From an uncultured Paracoccaceae bacterium (GTDB lineage: Bacteria; Pseudomonadota; Alphaproteobacteria; Rhodobacterales; Rhodobacteraceae): a DNA stretch of 64,000 nucleotides. The notes under the pieces are model-generated. The model ran no database searches and was not told the origin of the DNA. It saw only the letters and a list, made by a program, of their open reading frames with translations. The DNA is taken from contig CANLDA010000013.1 of assembly GCA_947489325.1 (NCBI GenBank), positions 1-64,000 of the forward strand, given 5' to 3'. Position 1 is the first letter of the stretch; every line of letters begins with the position of its first letter. Both the position numbers and the translations under genes were made by a program. Below, in pieces: positions 16,760 through 26,588 of this stretch.

Positions 16760-16829
16760 TTACGCTGTGGCGTAAAATTAGAATATTTACGTTGCAGCGT
16801 AATTTGTTTTGATTTACGCTATGCCGTAA
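16760..16829. promoter_or_regulatory. Three palindromic HipB operators at exact 27-bp spacing
   Basis: Three 16-base sites share TTACG-N6-CGTAA: TTACGCTGTGGCGTAA (16760-16775), TTACGTTGCAGCGTAA (16787-16802) and TTACGCTATGCCGTAA (16814-16829). Their centres are 27 bp apart. They lie directly upstream of the AGGAG ribosome site of the antitoxin gene, which is the expected position for HipB autorepression. Confidence 0.8.
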
Positions 16830-16842
16830 AAGGAGCCACATC

Positions 16843-17088
16843 ATGGACCTCACTGCACGAACGGCCGAGCAGATCGGCGAGGCACTCCGCCGGACGCGCA
16901 AAGCGCGCGGCTGGACCCAAAGCGATATCAGCGCGCGCACGAATTTGCGCGTCGCGACGATTTCGTCGCTCGAGAATGGCGACGCGGGAACCAAGCTCGC
17001 CACTGTGCTCGCTGTCATGGCGGCTCTTGGGCTTGAGTTCCGATTGGTGAAGCGTGGTGGCTCGCTTGAAATCGAGGATATCTTCTGA
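16843..17088 (+). CDS. hipB: HipB-like antitoxin, Xre helix-turn-helix
   Basis: An 81-residue protein with an Xre-type helix-turn-helix (IGEALRRTRKARGWTQSDISARTNLRVATISSLENG, with the W-T-Q-S-D-I and V-A-T-I-S-S-L-E-N-G landmarks). It would bind the upstream operators and neutralise HipA. The stop overlaps the HipA start by one base (TGATG), so the pair is coupled. The ribosome site AGGAG is at the expected distance. Confidence 0.85.
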   Translation: MDLTARTAEQIGEALRRTRKARGWTQSDISARTNLRVATISSLENGDAGTKLATVLAVMAALGLEFRLVKRGGSLEIEDIF

Positions 17089-18380
17089 TGGCGAAACGCG
17101 GGCTTAGCGGCACTATGCAGGTGCTTCTGAATGGAAGGCTGGTGGGGGCTTTGCGTCTCGCAGGCTCGGGTGCAATCAACTTCACCTATGATCCGGACTG
17201 GCTGTCGTGGGAACATGCCATGCCCATCTCTCTGTCCCTGCCTTTGCGCGAAGAGGCGCACCAAGGTGGCCCTGTCATTGCCTACCTGGAAAACCTGTTG
17301 CCCGACAATCAGGCGATACGAGAGCGCGTAGCCGCACGGGTGCGTGCAGGCGGTACGGACGCCTGGCACATGCTGGAGAAAATCGGGCGCGATTGTGTGG
17401 GGGCTTTGCAGTTCGTCTCTGGTGAAGTCCCAGAGGACGGCACAATCGAGGGGGAGCCCGTGTCTGAGGCGCAGATTGCCGACATGCTGCGCAATCTCGC
17501 GAGCGCTCCGCTCGGCTTGGACGAGGAAGACGACTTCCGCATTTCCATCGCAGGGGCGCAGGAGAAAACGGCACTGCTACTCCACGAGGGCGCGTGGATC
17601 CGTCCATCGGGGCTCACCCCAACGACCCATATCCTCAAGACTCAGCTTGGCGTTCTGCCCGCAGGGATCGATTTGTCTGACAGTGTTGAGAACGAATTTT
17701 TCTGCATGAGCTTTTGCCGTGCAATGTGCATGGATGTCGCGGAGGTCGAGATTGCCGATTTTGAAGACGTGCGAAGCCTTGTCGTGACGCGGTTTGATCG
17801 GCGCTGGACCAAGGATCGTCGCTTGATCCGCCTCCCGCAGGAAGATTTTTGTCAGGCACTCTCGGTCCCGCCCAGCCAGAAATATCAAATGGATGGCGGG
17901 CCGGGGATCACTGAAGGGATCGGGCTGCTGACAGGCAGTGACGACCCCGAGGCGGATCAACGCGCGTTCTTCCGCGCGCAAGTGCTGTTTTGGCTATTGG
18001 GGGCGACGGATGGCCACGCCAAGAATTTCAGCATCGCATTGCGCCCCGGCGGTTTCCGCATGACCCCACTTTACGATGTTCTGAGCGCCCAGAAAGCGGT
18101 GGATGACGGTCAAATCCGCCAGAACCGGATGCGCCTCGCGATGGCGGTCGACGGTCACTACCGGATGGGCGAGGTGGTGCCGCGCCATTTTCTGCAGGCT
18201 GCCAAGGCGGCGGGCTACGGTGTCGCGCTGGCGGAAGAGGTCTTGTCGGGCGTCGCGGCAGAACTTGAACCCGCCTTAGACAAGGCACTAGCAGACTTGC
18301 CGGACGGATTCCCTCAGCCATTGGCGGAAGCCATTGCTGCTGGCATACGACGTCGGGCAGCTGCCTTTCATGCCGTATGA
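17088..18380 (+). CDS. hipA: HipA-like serine/threonine kinase toxin
   Basis: A 430-residue kinase. Residues 1-110 form the N-terminal HipA subdomain (GALRLAGSGAINFTYDPDWLS and LENLLPDNQAIRERVA are its usual motifs). The C-terminal kinase lobe begins at SIAGAQEKTALL (G-x-Q-x-K), with the catalytic loop GATDGHAKNFS near residue 306 and metal-binding LYDVLSAQ near 330. HipA kinases arrest growth by phosphorylating aminoacyl-tRNA synthetases in known cases. Length and catalytic residues suggest an intact toxin. Confidence 0.88.
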   Translation: MAKRGLSGTMQVLLNGRLVGALRLAGSGAINFTYDPDWLSWEHAMPISLSLPLREEAHQGGPVIAYLENLLPDNQAIRERVAARVRAGGTDAWHMLEKIGRDCVGALQFVSGEVPEDGTIEGEPVSEAQIADMLRNLASAPLGLDEEDDFRISIAGAQEKTALLLHEGAWIRPSGLTPTTHILKTQLGVLPAGIDLSDSVENEFFCMSFCRAMCMDVAEVEIADFEDVRSLVVTRFDRRWTKDRRLIRLPQEDFCQALSVPPSQKYQMDGGPGITEGIGLLTGSDDPEADQRAFFRAQVLFWLLGATDGHAKNFSIALRPGGFRMTPLYDVLSAQKAVDDGQIRQNRMRLAMAVDGHYRMGEVVPRHFLQAAKAAGYGVALAEEVLSGVAAELEPALDKALADLPDGFPQPLAEAIAAGIRRRAAAFHAV

Positions 18381-18396
18381 TCCGCAGATCATTTTT
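18377..18396 (+). terminator. Possible intrinsic terminator of the hipBA operon
   Basis: ATGATC-CGCA-GATCAT followed directly by five T residues overlaps the hipA stop codon. The 6-bp stem has few G-C pairs, so efficiency may be modest. Confidence 0.5.
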
Positions 18397-18702
18397 CCGC
18401 TTTATGATTGGTAGATCATATTGGTCTCGAGCAATCTGCAGTCCCGATGCAGTTCTAGAAATTTCCTTTGCCAGTCTTGATCGGTTAGCTCAGAGACCGA
18501 TAGCCAAGCTCAGCCCCTCGAGGCCGTGTTTCTGATTGCTGAACATAAGCAGGCAGCCTTGTCAGACGCGGTGCAAGCCCAGCTTCAACAAGAAAATTCC
18601 CCTGCGCCAGCGCATTCCTCGCGAGGCAAGTTTCTCGCTGACAGCCCCTTGGTGCCAGCTTTGGTCATGTTCATCGAAACACTCAAAGTGAGGATCAAGA
18701 AA
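18397..18702. other. Intergenic region before the small 65-residue protein
   Basis: About 300 bases. It holds the start of a short open frame (from 18526) that has no ribosome site before 18703. The stretch CATTCCTCGCGAGGCAAG near 18613 resembles CATTCCTCGCGAAGCAAA near 26927. No gene recognised. Confidence 0.4.
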
Positions 18703-18900
18703 ATGGCTACTCAAACTCTGAAACTGAACGTCAAATCCGGCGAAAAAGACGGCAAGAACTTCTGGGACCGCTGCGGCGTGCTCTTCGTCAACACCGATGA
18801 CAGCGGTAACATCACCTCAATCAACGTCAAACACAGCATGTTCCCCGACGTCGAGATGGTCGCCTTCCCGCGCCGGGACGAAGATCCGGTCACAGAATGA
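18703..18900 (+). CDS. Small protein of unknown function, conjugative-element type
   Basis: 65 residues beginning MATQTLKLNVKSGEKDGKNF. The ATG at 18703 follows a GTGAGGATCAAG purine-rich site; the longer frame from 18526 has no ribosome site. A strong hairpin follows the stop. I recall similar proteins near T4SS genes of Rhodobacterales plasmids. No function known. Confidence 0.6.
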   Translation: MATQTLKLNVKSGEKDGKNFWDRCGVLFVNTDDSGNITSINVKHSMFPDVEMVAFPRRDEDPVTE

Positions 18901-18908
18901 CCTCAGTG

Positions 18909-18931
18909 CCAGGGCGGGTTTCCCGCCCTGG
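18909..18931 (+). terminator. Strong hairpin after the small gene
   Basis: CCAGGGCGGG and CCCGCCCTGG pair perfectly over 10 bp with a TTT loop, beginning nine bases after the stop. There is no T run after it, so it may be a Rho-assisted or bidirectional end between convergent genes. Confidence 0.55.
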
Positions 18932-18993
18932 TCCGCAAGCAGTTCAGAGGCTGATCTCATAACCGCCCCTTATTCCAAAAACAGCACTCAATG

Positions 18994-20073
18994 TCAGCTT
19001 AAAGGGCCAGCACGCATGATTTCCGCCATCAAGTCTACAGCGTCAGGCCCATTTAGTCGCTTCGGCGGAATACGCACCGGAAACTCTGTTCCGGGGATAT
19101 TTCTATTTGAAGTGATATTTCCTAAACCATCAGCAACCAAATCATTCATGAACTTCCGGTCTTCTTGGCTTAGATCAGGATTGAAATACTTTGAGATCAA
19201 CCCGACTAACACATCGCAAAATTGTATGGCTCGAGAGTCCCGTGAATCGCAGGATTCAGTTGATGTGACACGATGTGGCCACTCCAATCCATTCCCATCG
19301 CCGCCTGTGATCTCAACTGGATTAACGTTTGGCCCAGTGATTGTTTCCCATGTCGCCCTGTCTCTCATGAACGATGAAGACGCGTCATGAACCACGGCAA
19401 AATCCTCTGTGTAGTTTTGCCGCCAGTGACCAATCACAGCGATCATGGTGCTTGTTTGGAGGGAGTTCGTGCTTCGGAAGGTTTCAAGATCATTGAAGCG
19501 CTCAAACATTTGAGCCCCTAAAGCCATCTCAGAGATGAATGCCTTAACACGTTCATCCGCAGTCTCTGCCATTGCAGGTAGGCGTTGTTGTAAAGCCGTG
19601 AGGCTTTCCGCCGATGGGGCGAGGCTGAACTCCTGATAAGATCCGAGCAAGTCGTTCAGAAACTCTGGTGGAGCGAAATTGGTTAGCCCATGGTAGACAA
19701 GATTTGTGTATTTCCAGCAATAACCTTCATCGTAAAAGTCATAACCGGAGTTACTGACAACTGGCTCTACCAAGAAATCCATCATTTTTGCTAACACTGC
19801 AAATCGCTTGTTCGTCACATAACAAAACGAGCGATCAGCAACTTGATCGAGCTGTGAACAAAACACCCGGAGGCGTGCCCTATGATTGGAACGCCAAATG
19901 TTTGTAAAGTGAAATTCGTCGCCTTGGTATCGCGGGAAAGATGTTCGCAATATTTCTTCGGCTTGATCTTCTGAGATATTGGCGCTGGCAATTGAAAAGA
20001 TCGGCTGAATCGGATCCAACAAATTGTACCCAGTGAAGCCTGACTCATCAAAATATATTGTTCGTGTGGTCAT
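18994..20073 (-). CDS. DUF3800 protein, downstream of the type III R-M genes
   Basis: About 359 residues from the ATG at 20073, which has GAGAGGG six bases before it. The N-terminus MTTRTIYFDESGFTGYNLLD matches the DUF3800 family, whose conserved D-E-S-G motif lies in a predicted RNase H-like fold. Further acidic residues occur at VVHDASS and SRAIQFCDVL. It begins 63 bases after the Res stop and runs in the same direction, so it may be part of the restriction locus. DUF3800 proteins often occur in defence islands; their activity is not established. Confidence 0.7.
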   Translation of the reverse strand: MTTRTIYFDESGFTGYNLLDPIQPIFSIASANISEDQAEEILRTSFPRYQGDEFHFTNIWRSNHRARLRVFCSQLDQVADRSFCYVTNKRFAVLAKMMDFLVEPVVSNSGYDFYDEGYCWKYTNLVYHGLTNFAPPEFLNDLLGSYQEFSLAPSAESLTALQQRLPAMAETADERVKAFISEMALGAQMFERFNDLETFRSTNSLQTSTMIAVIGHWRQNYTEDFAVVHDASSSFMRDRATWETITGPNVNPVEITGGDGNGLEWPHRVTSTESCDSRDSRAIQFCDVLVGLISKYFNPDLSQEDRKFMNDLVADGLGNITSNRNIPGTEFPVRIPPKRLNGPDAVDLMAEIMRAGPLS

Positions 20074-20136
20074 TGGTTCCCTCTCAGCTTTCAAAATTCA
20101 CAGGCACTTTCGCCGCCTAGAGTGACTCACTTGGAG

Positions 20137-23100
20137 CTATTTCGCTAACGCCGCGTTGGAGGAAAGAACACGGGCAAACAAGCTGCTTAGGTAGCCCTGA
20201 TGCCCATCATCCATAAAGAGCACATGTTTGTCCTCTAGGTCTGATTTCGAAGCTTGGGTCTGGATATTCAAAAGTTTCGGATACGGCGTATCGGACAAAA
20301 TAAATGCGTTGAGTGTAAGCAATTCATCTTTAAGATCAGTCTCTAGTTGCCTGATTTCCCTGAACAAGTTGAATTTTGCGTCACTAATTGATAGCTGACG
20401 AATGCCCTTTGGGTCGACAAGGGTCAACCACTGCTGACCAGTACTATCGTCAACAACCCAAAGCAAAAAATCTGGGTAGAAATTCCCTGCGGTCGCAAAT
20501 CCAAGCCCCTTGCTCTGAACAGAGGGGTTTCGAAGTAAATACAAGCTCTTCCCAGCCAATATCTTTTCGCCTTTTTGCGTTTTGCAGAAATTCTCCAGAT
20601 CTCTAACAAAGCGAATTTCGCTTGGTGCGTCAAAGGCCAATGGTCGAAGCTCAAGCGGGATGTTTGAGCCTTTTTCCTTACTCAAAAGAGGGTAATATAA
20701 GTGGTTTTCAAAACTAATGGCTACAACACCCTTGGCAGTCCAACCTGCAGCCTTATCGATGTCTTTGGAAGCAACTAGGTTGCTCAAGGCAACAATCTTA
20801 TCGTGATAGCTTTGTGCTTCGTCACTCTCGTCAAATTCTAAGGCGTAGGTTTCTAACATTGCAGGGTGGTCTTCTTCCACGAGGATCGCGTCATAGAACT
20901 GCCCCTCGAAACCCGCCTTAATCACGGAATAGAACCGGTCAGTAAAGTCGCACAAAAGTCGAACCAGAACCGCCTGCTGCGCTGCAACATCCTCAAATGA
21001 TTTGAGCGCCAAAACAACGTCTGGTGCAAATAAAGTGTACCACTCGTCATCCCCTTCGCAGAAAGCCTTGATTTGGTCTTTCGATACCTGGAGATTGCTG
21101 TAGCCGCGCTGATCTTTGTGTCGAGTGACGGCCTCAAAAATGGCAAACCAGTCGAAACCGTAGAACGCTTCTTTGCTTAGTTTGCCTGACTTGCGGGCAC
21201 TTGGCGCAGTCGCGCCATCTTGAACAGCTGAGTCTAGTGCCTCAAGCCGAGGATATAAGTCTAAAGTGACATGTGGTTGCTTGATTTTTCCAGCCAGAGC
21301 TGGCGGTATCTCATAAAGACAAGGAAAGTGCTTTCGTTTGAACCCATCAGCCCCATTTTCATCAAAACCGTCGCGCAGCTTCAAGCTTTTGAGCTTTGTA
21401 CCTTTTGGCAAATTCTTTTGGGTTGGAAAGTCTAAGTGAAGGATTTCATCGCTGGGTGTTACCCCTTCCTCCCGCAGATAGTCCTTGAAGCTGGCCATAT
21501 AGTTTGCACGGACACCGAAAATGTTCAGTGTTTCCAGCTTTTCGAGAAAGGCACCTTTCGGTCTCTCGTTCGGCAAAGACCGCTTGAGGGACATCCCCTG
21601 ACCTTTAAGTCTAACCCCACGACCGAATAGCTGAATGATCTGCGAACCTTCGCCAGCGCCCATGTTCAAGAGCCCCATTGTAGACACGCGCCAACTGGAC
21701 CAGCCTTCAGTAAACTTCCGCGATCCAATCAAGATGTTTAACGGGCTCTGGTTGGAGTTTATCGCTCCAAAGAGCCCCCCCCCGAAGTCGTCACTTTCAG
21801 TGTCGAAAGTCATCTCATCGGTCGCTGTTTTGAAGAAACCGGCTGCGTCGCCAATGTTGATAAGCGCAAAAGGTTCTGAAGTTCCAACACGAACAGCAAG
21901 CTCACCATCTGTGGCTTTCAGGTTTACCAGTTTCAAACGCTGACGGGCTTCAGCGTTGAAGAGACGCTTTAGGATATCCTTGTAGATATCCTCTGCCTTC
22001 CTTTGCATCAGCGGTACGAAGCGTTTCTCAAAAATGTCTTGGCCCTTTGGGTCCAAAAGCTGGGCATCCTCTTCAACCAGACTCCTGATCCGCTGTGTTG
22101 ATCCAGTCTCGTCACCCAAGAAACGCGCCAAAAACCGGAGTACTTCGAGCACATCGCTGTCTTCACCAGTGACAGTGTTGCCAACGAAAACCCAAAGCGG
22201 CTTGGCAATACCAAAGGCCGAAATCTCTTTTTTCTTTGTCTCCCACAACCAAAGCTGCTGATAGTAGCTCAACAGGCATGCCGTAAAATATAAATCGCCG
22301 TTTTGATTATAGGCATCCTCCCGCAGGTTCAGGATCAACGAGTCCTTGCCGTAGCCATCAGCGTAAAAATACTTGTAGCTGTAGTCTATCAACACGGCCT
22401 TGGCGTAGGCTTCCCTCACTGCCGCAATCTTTGCCTTTGCCCGGTCATCAGATGTCAGGACGACCTCGGCCTGTTCGGCATCAGTCAGTTGGCGATAGGT
22501 CTTTTCAAATTGCAGTTTGGCTTTGGCATTGAGAACATCGAGTTCCGCCTTTTCAATGGTTTTACCCTTCGCAACAGATTGACTGAAAGTCGCGCTGTAC
22601 TCAAAGGCAAAGCCGCCATCGACAAGCGCTGCGCGCCGCGCCATCCATGCACCACCCGCACTACCAGTCCCGCGATGGCCCTCATCGACTAGCACGAGGT
22701 TGTTCCCGGCAAACGCACTGACCGCCACTGTCTTATCGCCCATGTCGTCGGCCAGTTTGTTGACATCGATCACATCGACCCAACCGCGATACATCCCGCT
22801 CGTCTCGTTTTTGTCGAAAAGCTGAGCGCTTATCCCGGACTCCCGAAACTCGTCTAAATGCTGTTCTGATAGCCCCTCGTTCGGGGTCAGCAGAATGATG
22901 CGATCTGGATAGGAGTTGGCGGCATCCGCTTGGAAATAGTGCAAATACTGCTTGATGTTCACATGCAGCAACAGGGTCTTCCCGCTACCTGTGGCATTCC
23001 AGAACGCCAGCTTATTTAGATCATCGGCGGTATAATCACGGAACGGTTCGGCACCCTTTTCCTCATGATACACAGCCATTGCGCCGTTCAGACCGTCCAG

Positions 23101-23469
23101 AAGCGCCTGACGACGGTTGAAATACCAGTCCAGATAGATCTCGCTGAATAGCAGCGACAAGTACTGGAAATACTTCATGGTGAGAACCGAGCCAGCCGTG
23201 CGGTTACGCTTCTTTGTGATCGCCAGCCAGTGCGCGACGATGTTCAAATCATAGCGGCGCAAATCAGCAACGCTGACTTGGTCAGGGTCGACAAGCATAT
23301 GTTCAAGCTGATTAAAAAAGCCGGTTTGTCCGTCTGCTCTGATACCTTCGTGGAATGTATCACCCAGCCGTTCTTTTAATGCGGACAGCGAGCCACCATC
23401 AAAGTGGCTAAGCATCCAGCGGTTTAGGACCAGCTCTTTGTGAAACGACCGTTTTGGAGCCTTCGCCAT
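20137..23469 (-). CDS. res: Type III-like restriction enzyme, Res subunit (helicase-nuclease)
   Basis: A 1110-residue protein. Superfamily 2 helicase motifs are seen: NATGSGKTLLL (Walker A, about residues 158-168), VDEGHRGTG (motif II, about 257-265) and LFGRGVRLKG (motif VI, about 615-625). The C-terminus has FYPDFLLWVV...LTLVDPKGI (about 993-1020), a P-D-x(n)-D-x-K nuclease signature expected for Res subunits. The ATG overlaps the Mod stop by one base (TAATG), indicating coupled translation. With Mod it would translocate along DNA and cut unmethylated sites. Confidence 0.85.
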   Translation of the reverse strand: MAKAPKRSFHKELVLNRWMLSHFDGGSLSALKERLGDTFHEGIRADGQTGFFNQLEHMLVDPDQVSVADLRRYDLNIVAHWLAITKKRNRTAGSVLTMKYFQYLSLLFSEIYLDWYFNRRQALLDGLNGAMAVYHEEKGAEPFRDYTADDLNKLAFWNATGSGKTLLLHVNIKQYLHYFQADAANSYPDRIILLTPNEGLSEQHLDEFRESGISAQLFDKNETSGMYRGWVDVIDVNKLADDMGDKTVAVSAFAGNNLVLVDEGHRGTGSAGGAWMARRAALVDGGFAFEYSATFSQSVAKGKTIEKAELDVLNAKAKLQFEKTYRQLTDAEQAEVVLTSDDRAKAKIAAVREAYAKAVLIDYSYKYFYADGYGKDSLILNLREDAYNQNGDLYFTACLLSYYQQLWLWETKKKEISAFGIAKPLWVFVGNTVTGEDSDVLEVLRFLARFLGDETGSTQRIRSLVEEDAQLLDPKGQDIFEKRFVPLMQRKAEDIYKDILKRLFNAEARQRLKLVNLKATDGELAVRVGTSEPFALINIGDAAGFFKTATDEMTFDTESDDFGGGLFGAINSNQSPLNILIGSRKFTEGWSSWRVSTMGLLNMGAGEGSQIIQLFGRGVRLKGQGMSLKRSLPNERPKGAFLEKLETLNIFGVRANYMASFKDYLREEGVTPSDEILHLDFPTQKNLPKGTKLKSLKLRDGFDENGADGFKRKHFPCLYEIPPALAGKIKQPHVTLDLYPRLEALDSAVQDGATAPSARKSGKLSKEAFYGFDWFAIFEAVTRHKDQRGYSNLQVSKDQIKAFCEGDDEWYTLFAPDVVLALKSFEDVAAQQAVLVRLLCDFTDRFYSVIKAGFEGQFYDAILVEEDHPAMLETYALEFDESDEAQSYHDKIVALSNLVASKDIDKAAGWTAKGVVAISFENHLYYPLLSKEKGSNIPLELRPLAFDAPSEIRFVRDLENFCKTQKGEKILAGKSLYLLRNPSVQSKGLGFATAGNFYPDFLLWVVDDSTGQQWLTLVDPKGIRQLSISDAKFNLFREIRQLETDLKDELLTLNAFILSDTPYPKLLNIQTQASKSDLEDKHVLFMDDGHQGYLSSLFARVLSSNAALAK

Positions 23470-26400
23470 TACACGTCGTCCACGTTAAACATCGCGTCCA
23501 GAAACACGGGTTCGATCCGGCGAAGGGTCATCTTCTCAGTTACATCGACGCCACTTTCCTTGGTCACGAGAACGTCGGGCACGTTATGGTCGCCGTTCAC
23601 ATAGATGAGGTCGTAGTCCACTTGCCCGGGAGCAAGGCCCAGACTGTCAAACAGGGCCGTCAGTGCCTCGTACCCAATCACTTCGCAGTCACGCCATACA
23701 ACCATCGTGCGCTCGCCTGAGGGGAGCCTGCCAGTGACCAGCGCATATCCCTTGTCCATTTGCAGATCGACGGTGCCGACACTCAATCCGATCAGATAGC
23801 TGAACGTCTCAATCAGATCGACTTTGCGGGTCTCAAACGCACCTGCGCTATCTACCGCAATCTTGAGCGCATAATCGAAGGGCTTCTGGAAATCATCGAC
23901 GGACAGAAGCGAACCCTTGGTTTCCACGTCAAGCATGTAGCGCATCAGATAGTCGTCTTTGGCTTCTGGCTTGAACCCATCGAGGAGGTTTTGCTGACCG
24001 TCAGTGCGCTCAAGCGTCAGATTATTAAGCGCATCTTCGTAGCTTTCGATTTTCAATGCCTTGAAGGCATGACTGATGCCAGTTTTTGACGATGTCGGCT
24101 TGCCACCCTTCCAATCAGCTGAAAACACCGCCTTCTGCAATCGCGGCTTAATCACAGTATCGAAATATGCACCTTGCTCGGCAAGAATGTACTTTCTCTC
24201 GCCGTTATCCTGCCGATTCAAATTAATGACAGCATGACCTGTTGTCCCCGAACCAGCAAAGTAGTCAAGTATAACCGCTGACTTAGTTGCTCCGGCCACT
24301 CGAAGGCAGTCTTCTACCGCATAGATAGATTTGGGGTACGAAAACACATTATAGTTTTCAAAAAAGTTTTTCAAATAGCCAGTCCCGTGTTCCGTCGCCG
24401 AATATTTTGCATCTATCCAGTTCGTAAGGGGCAAAACACCATCGGAATTTGGTCGAAATTTATAGTAAAATGTAACGACCCCGTTCTCTTCCTTAAATTG
24501 ATAGTTCGAGGGTTTTTGAACGAGATCATCAGGCGAACCGCGCCATGTTCTAAGCGTACCGTTATCATCAATTGGGTATAACACTGTTTCATCGCTTAGA
24601 GGCTCTTCAAGGATATCCCAATCTCTGCGAACTTCATCATACTCCATCTTCGGCACACGGAAGGTTTCGCCCTTAAGATAGATCGGGTAGTAAAGTGATG
24701 GTCGGTCGGCTCGCTCAGAGTTCGAACCTCTTTTTCTAAACAATTCCCACATATACATGCGCCCATCTTCATCGCGATGACGATAACGAGAATTCTGTTT
24801 GTCGGTCCTTGGCAGGTTTTCAACTTGCGCCTTTTCTGTTTTTTTTGCAAAAATCGCGTATTCATGCGACTGCGCGAAACCTTGCGGCAATGGACGACCA
24901 GATGGGTTCATTCGGATTACAACTGTTGCTGCGAGATGCTCTGCTCCAAACACATCTTCCATCACGTAATTGAGCTCACGGTACTGATAGTCATCAATTG
25001 TGGCCGTCAATATTCCCTCGGCACTCAAAGTCTGTCGTCCAAGTTTTACGCGGTCGTACATGAGGCTGACCCATGACGAGCTGCGATAACCATTCTTATA
25101 ACTAATTGGGCCCGCGTCAGTGTTGTATGGTGGATCAATATAGACGCACTTCACCTGATCGCGGTATCGCTCCTGCAACAAAGTAAGCGCCTGAAAGTTG
25201 TCCCCATGCACCAAAAGACCATCGGTTGTGGCGTCCAAATCAGGTAATGCCCGAAGCAGTTCTGCTCTAAATCCGGCGTCGAATAGGTTGGTATCAACCA
25301 TCAAGAATTCTTGCGCCTTCAGGTCATCAACTGAACCGGCATCTGAGCCTTCACGCATCCCGAGCTCGTGCCACTGAGCCCATTGCACACCGTTGGCCGC
25401 GATAGCTGGGTAAAGCGCCTCTGGAACCCGGTCCAGCGTGACGCAGTACTCGGCTGCTACGACGAATTTCCGCTTGAGCCACAGCTTCTTCTGAAAGTCT
25501 TCAATGCTCGCCAAGAAAGTGATCAAATCCTGCGCAATCGCACGCAGGCACTGAATCATCCGCAAGTTCTTTTCAATTGCTGCGAAAGCTTCGGCATTCT
25601 GAACATCATCGAGGTGCATCACCTCATTCTTGATGTAGAAATCCAGCTCACGCCGCAGGAATGGCCCCAGATCCTTATGGATAAAATAGTCGGCCGTGTT
25701 CTTCTGCGTGTAGGTCGTAAGGTGCTTTTCAAGCAGTGTGCGCTGCGGCTTCTTCTCGGTCGGCGCACGTTTCGCCAAATCAAGCCACTTGGTCTTGGCT
25801 GCATCGTGGGCCAAGACAGCCGCAACAGCCTCCTCAACCAGCTTGTCCTGCTTCGTACCCTTAGGAGCAGTGGCATAGTCAAACCGGATGATCAGTTCGC
25901 CATTTTCAACGCTGACTGGATCAATGGTTTCGTCATAAGGCTCTCCATCATCATCCAGCCGCGAGACCGTCCGCGCCTCAGCCAGCATGAAGCGACGTTC
26001 TTTGTCGTTGTCCTTGCGGTTATCTTTCGCCGTATCAGCCGCGACCAACCGGAAGTGGACGCTGCGCCCATCATCCAGTTTGAAGCTGTAATTTGAAAAA
26101 CTCTCACCACTTTTGATGTAATATTGGTCACGGTTGGCCCAATGCAGCACAACCTCTTCGCCAGAATATGGGATCGCATAGGTGTCGCCCTTGTACCGAC
26201 GCTGGCTTATGAAATCGCCCTTGTCGTAGTAACGCGAGAAGAAGGTCAGCAGATGTGAGAACACTTGGTTTTCGTGCTCTGCCGCGCCGGTTGAAGCGGC
26301 CGCAAGTTCAACTTTCAACTGTTTGACCTTGGGCGAGTCCGCAGGATCAATACCCGCATCCTCAGCCCCTTTTTCAGCTTTGGCCAACGCCGTTCTGATC

Positions 26401-26588
26401 GCCTTGGCGTTGTCTGACGCTCCGGCTGTCAGGGCTTCGGCAACCCGCTCTTTCAGCCGTTTTGAAAGATAGTCGTTGATCTCATCGGCACGCGCGTTGA
26501 GCACGCGATAAACCCCAAAATCAAGGTCTGGCCGGTCGATTTGGAAGATTTCACGCAGCTTCGCCACAAGGTCTTCGTATTTACTCAT
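23469..26588 (-). CDS. mod: Type III-like DNA methyltransferase, Mod subunit, unusually long
   Basis: A 1039-residue protein with the order typical of beta-class N6-adenine methyltransferases: IDPPYNTDAG (catalytic, about residue 480-489) precedes ILDYFAGSGTTGHAV (SAM-binding, about 772-786), with the target-recognition region between. Ordinary type III Mod proteins are about 600-700 residues; this one has an N-terminal helical extension of roughly 450 residues with many Lys and Ala (residues 1-120) and no recognised domain. It may hold an extra DNA- or Res-binding part. It is followed directly by res. Confidence 0.85.
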   Translation of the reverse strand: MSKYEDLVAKLREIFQIDRPDLDFGVYRVLNARADEINDYLSKRLKERVAEALTAGASDNAKAIRTALAKAEKGAEDAGIDPADSPKVKQLKVELAAASTGAAEHENQVFSHLLTFFSRYYDKGDFISQRRYKGDTYAIPYSGEEVVLHWANRDQYYIKSGESFSNYSFKLDDGRSVHFRLVAADTAKDNRKDNDKERRFMLAEARTVSRLDDDGEPYDETIDPVSVENGELIIRFDYATAPKGTKQDKLVEEAVAAVLAHDAAKTKWLDLAKRAPTEKKPQRTLLEKHLTTYTQKNTADYFIHKDLGPFLRRELDFYIKNEVMHLDDVQNAEAFAAIEKNLRMIQCLRAIAQDLITFLASIEDFQKKLWLKRKFVVAAEYCVTLDRVPEALYPAIAANGVQWAQWHELGMREGSDAGSVDDLKAQEFLMVDTNLFDAGFRAELLRALPDLDATTDGLLVHGDNFQALTLLQERYRDQVKCVYIDPPYNTDAGPISYKNGYRSSSWVSLMYDRVKLGRQTLSAEGILTATIDDYQYRELNYVMEDVFGAEHLAATVVIRMNPSGRPLPQGFAQSHEYAIFAKKTEKAQVENLPRTDKQNSRYRHRDEDGRMYMWELFRKRGSNSERADRPSLYYPIYLKGETFRVPKMEYDEVRRDWDILEEPLSDETVLYPIDDNGTLRTWRGSPDDLVQKPSNYQFKEENGVVTFYYKFRPNSDGVLPLTNWIDAKYSATEHGTGYLKNFFENYNVFSYPKSIYAVEDCLRVAGATKSAVILDYFAGSGTTGHAVINLNRQDNGERKYILAEQGAYFDTVIKPRLQKAVFSADWKGGKPTSSKTGISHAFKALKIESYEDALNNLTLERTDGQQNLLDGFKPEAKDDYLMRYMLDVETKGSLLSVDDFQKPFDYALKIAVDSAGAFETRKVDLIETFSYLIGLSVGTVDLQMDKGYALVTGRLPSGERTMVVWRDCEVIGYEALTALFDSLGLAPGQVDYDLIYVNGDHNVPDVLVTKESGVDVTEKMTLRRIEPVFLDAMFNVDDV

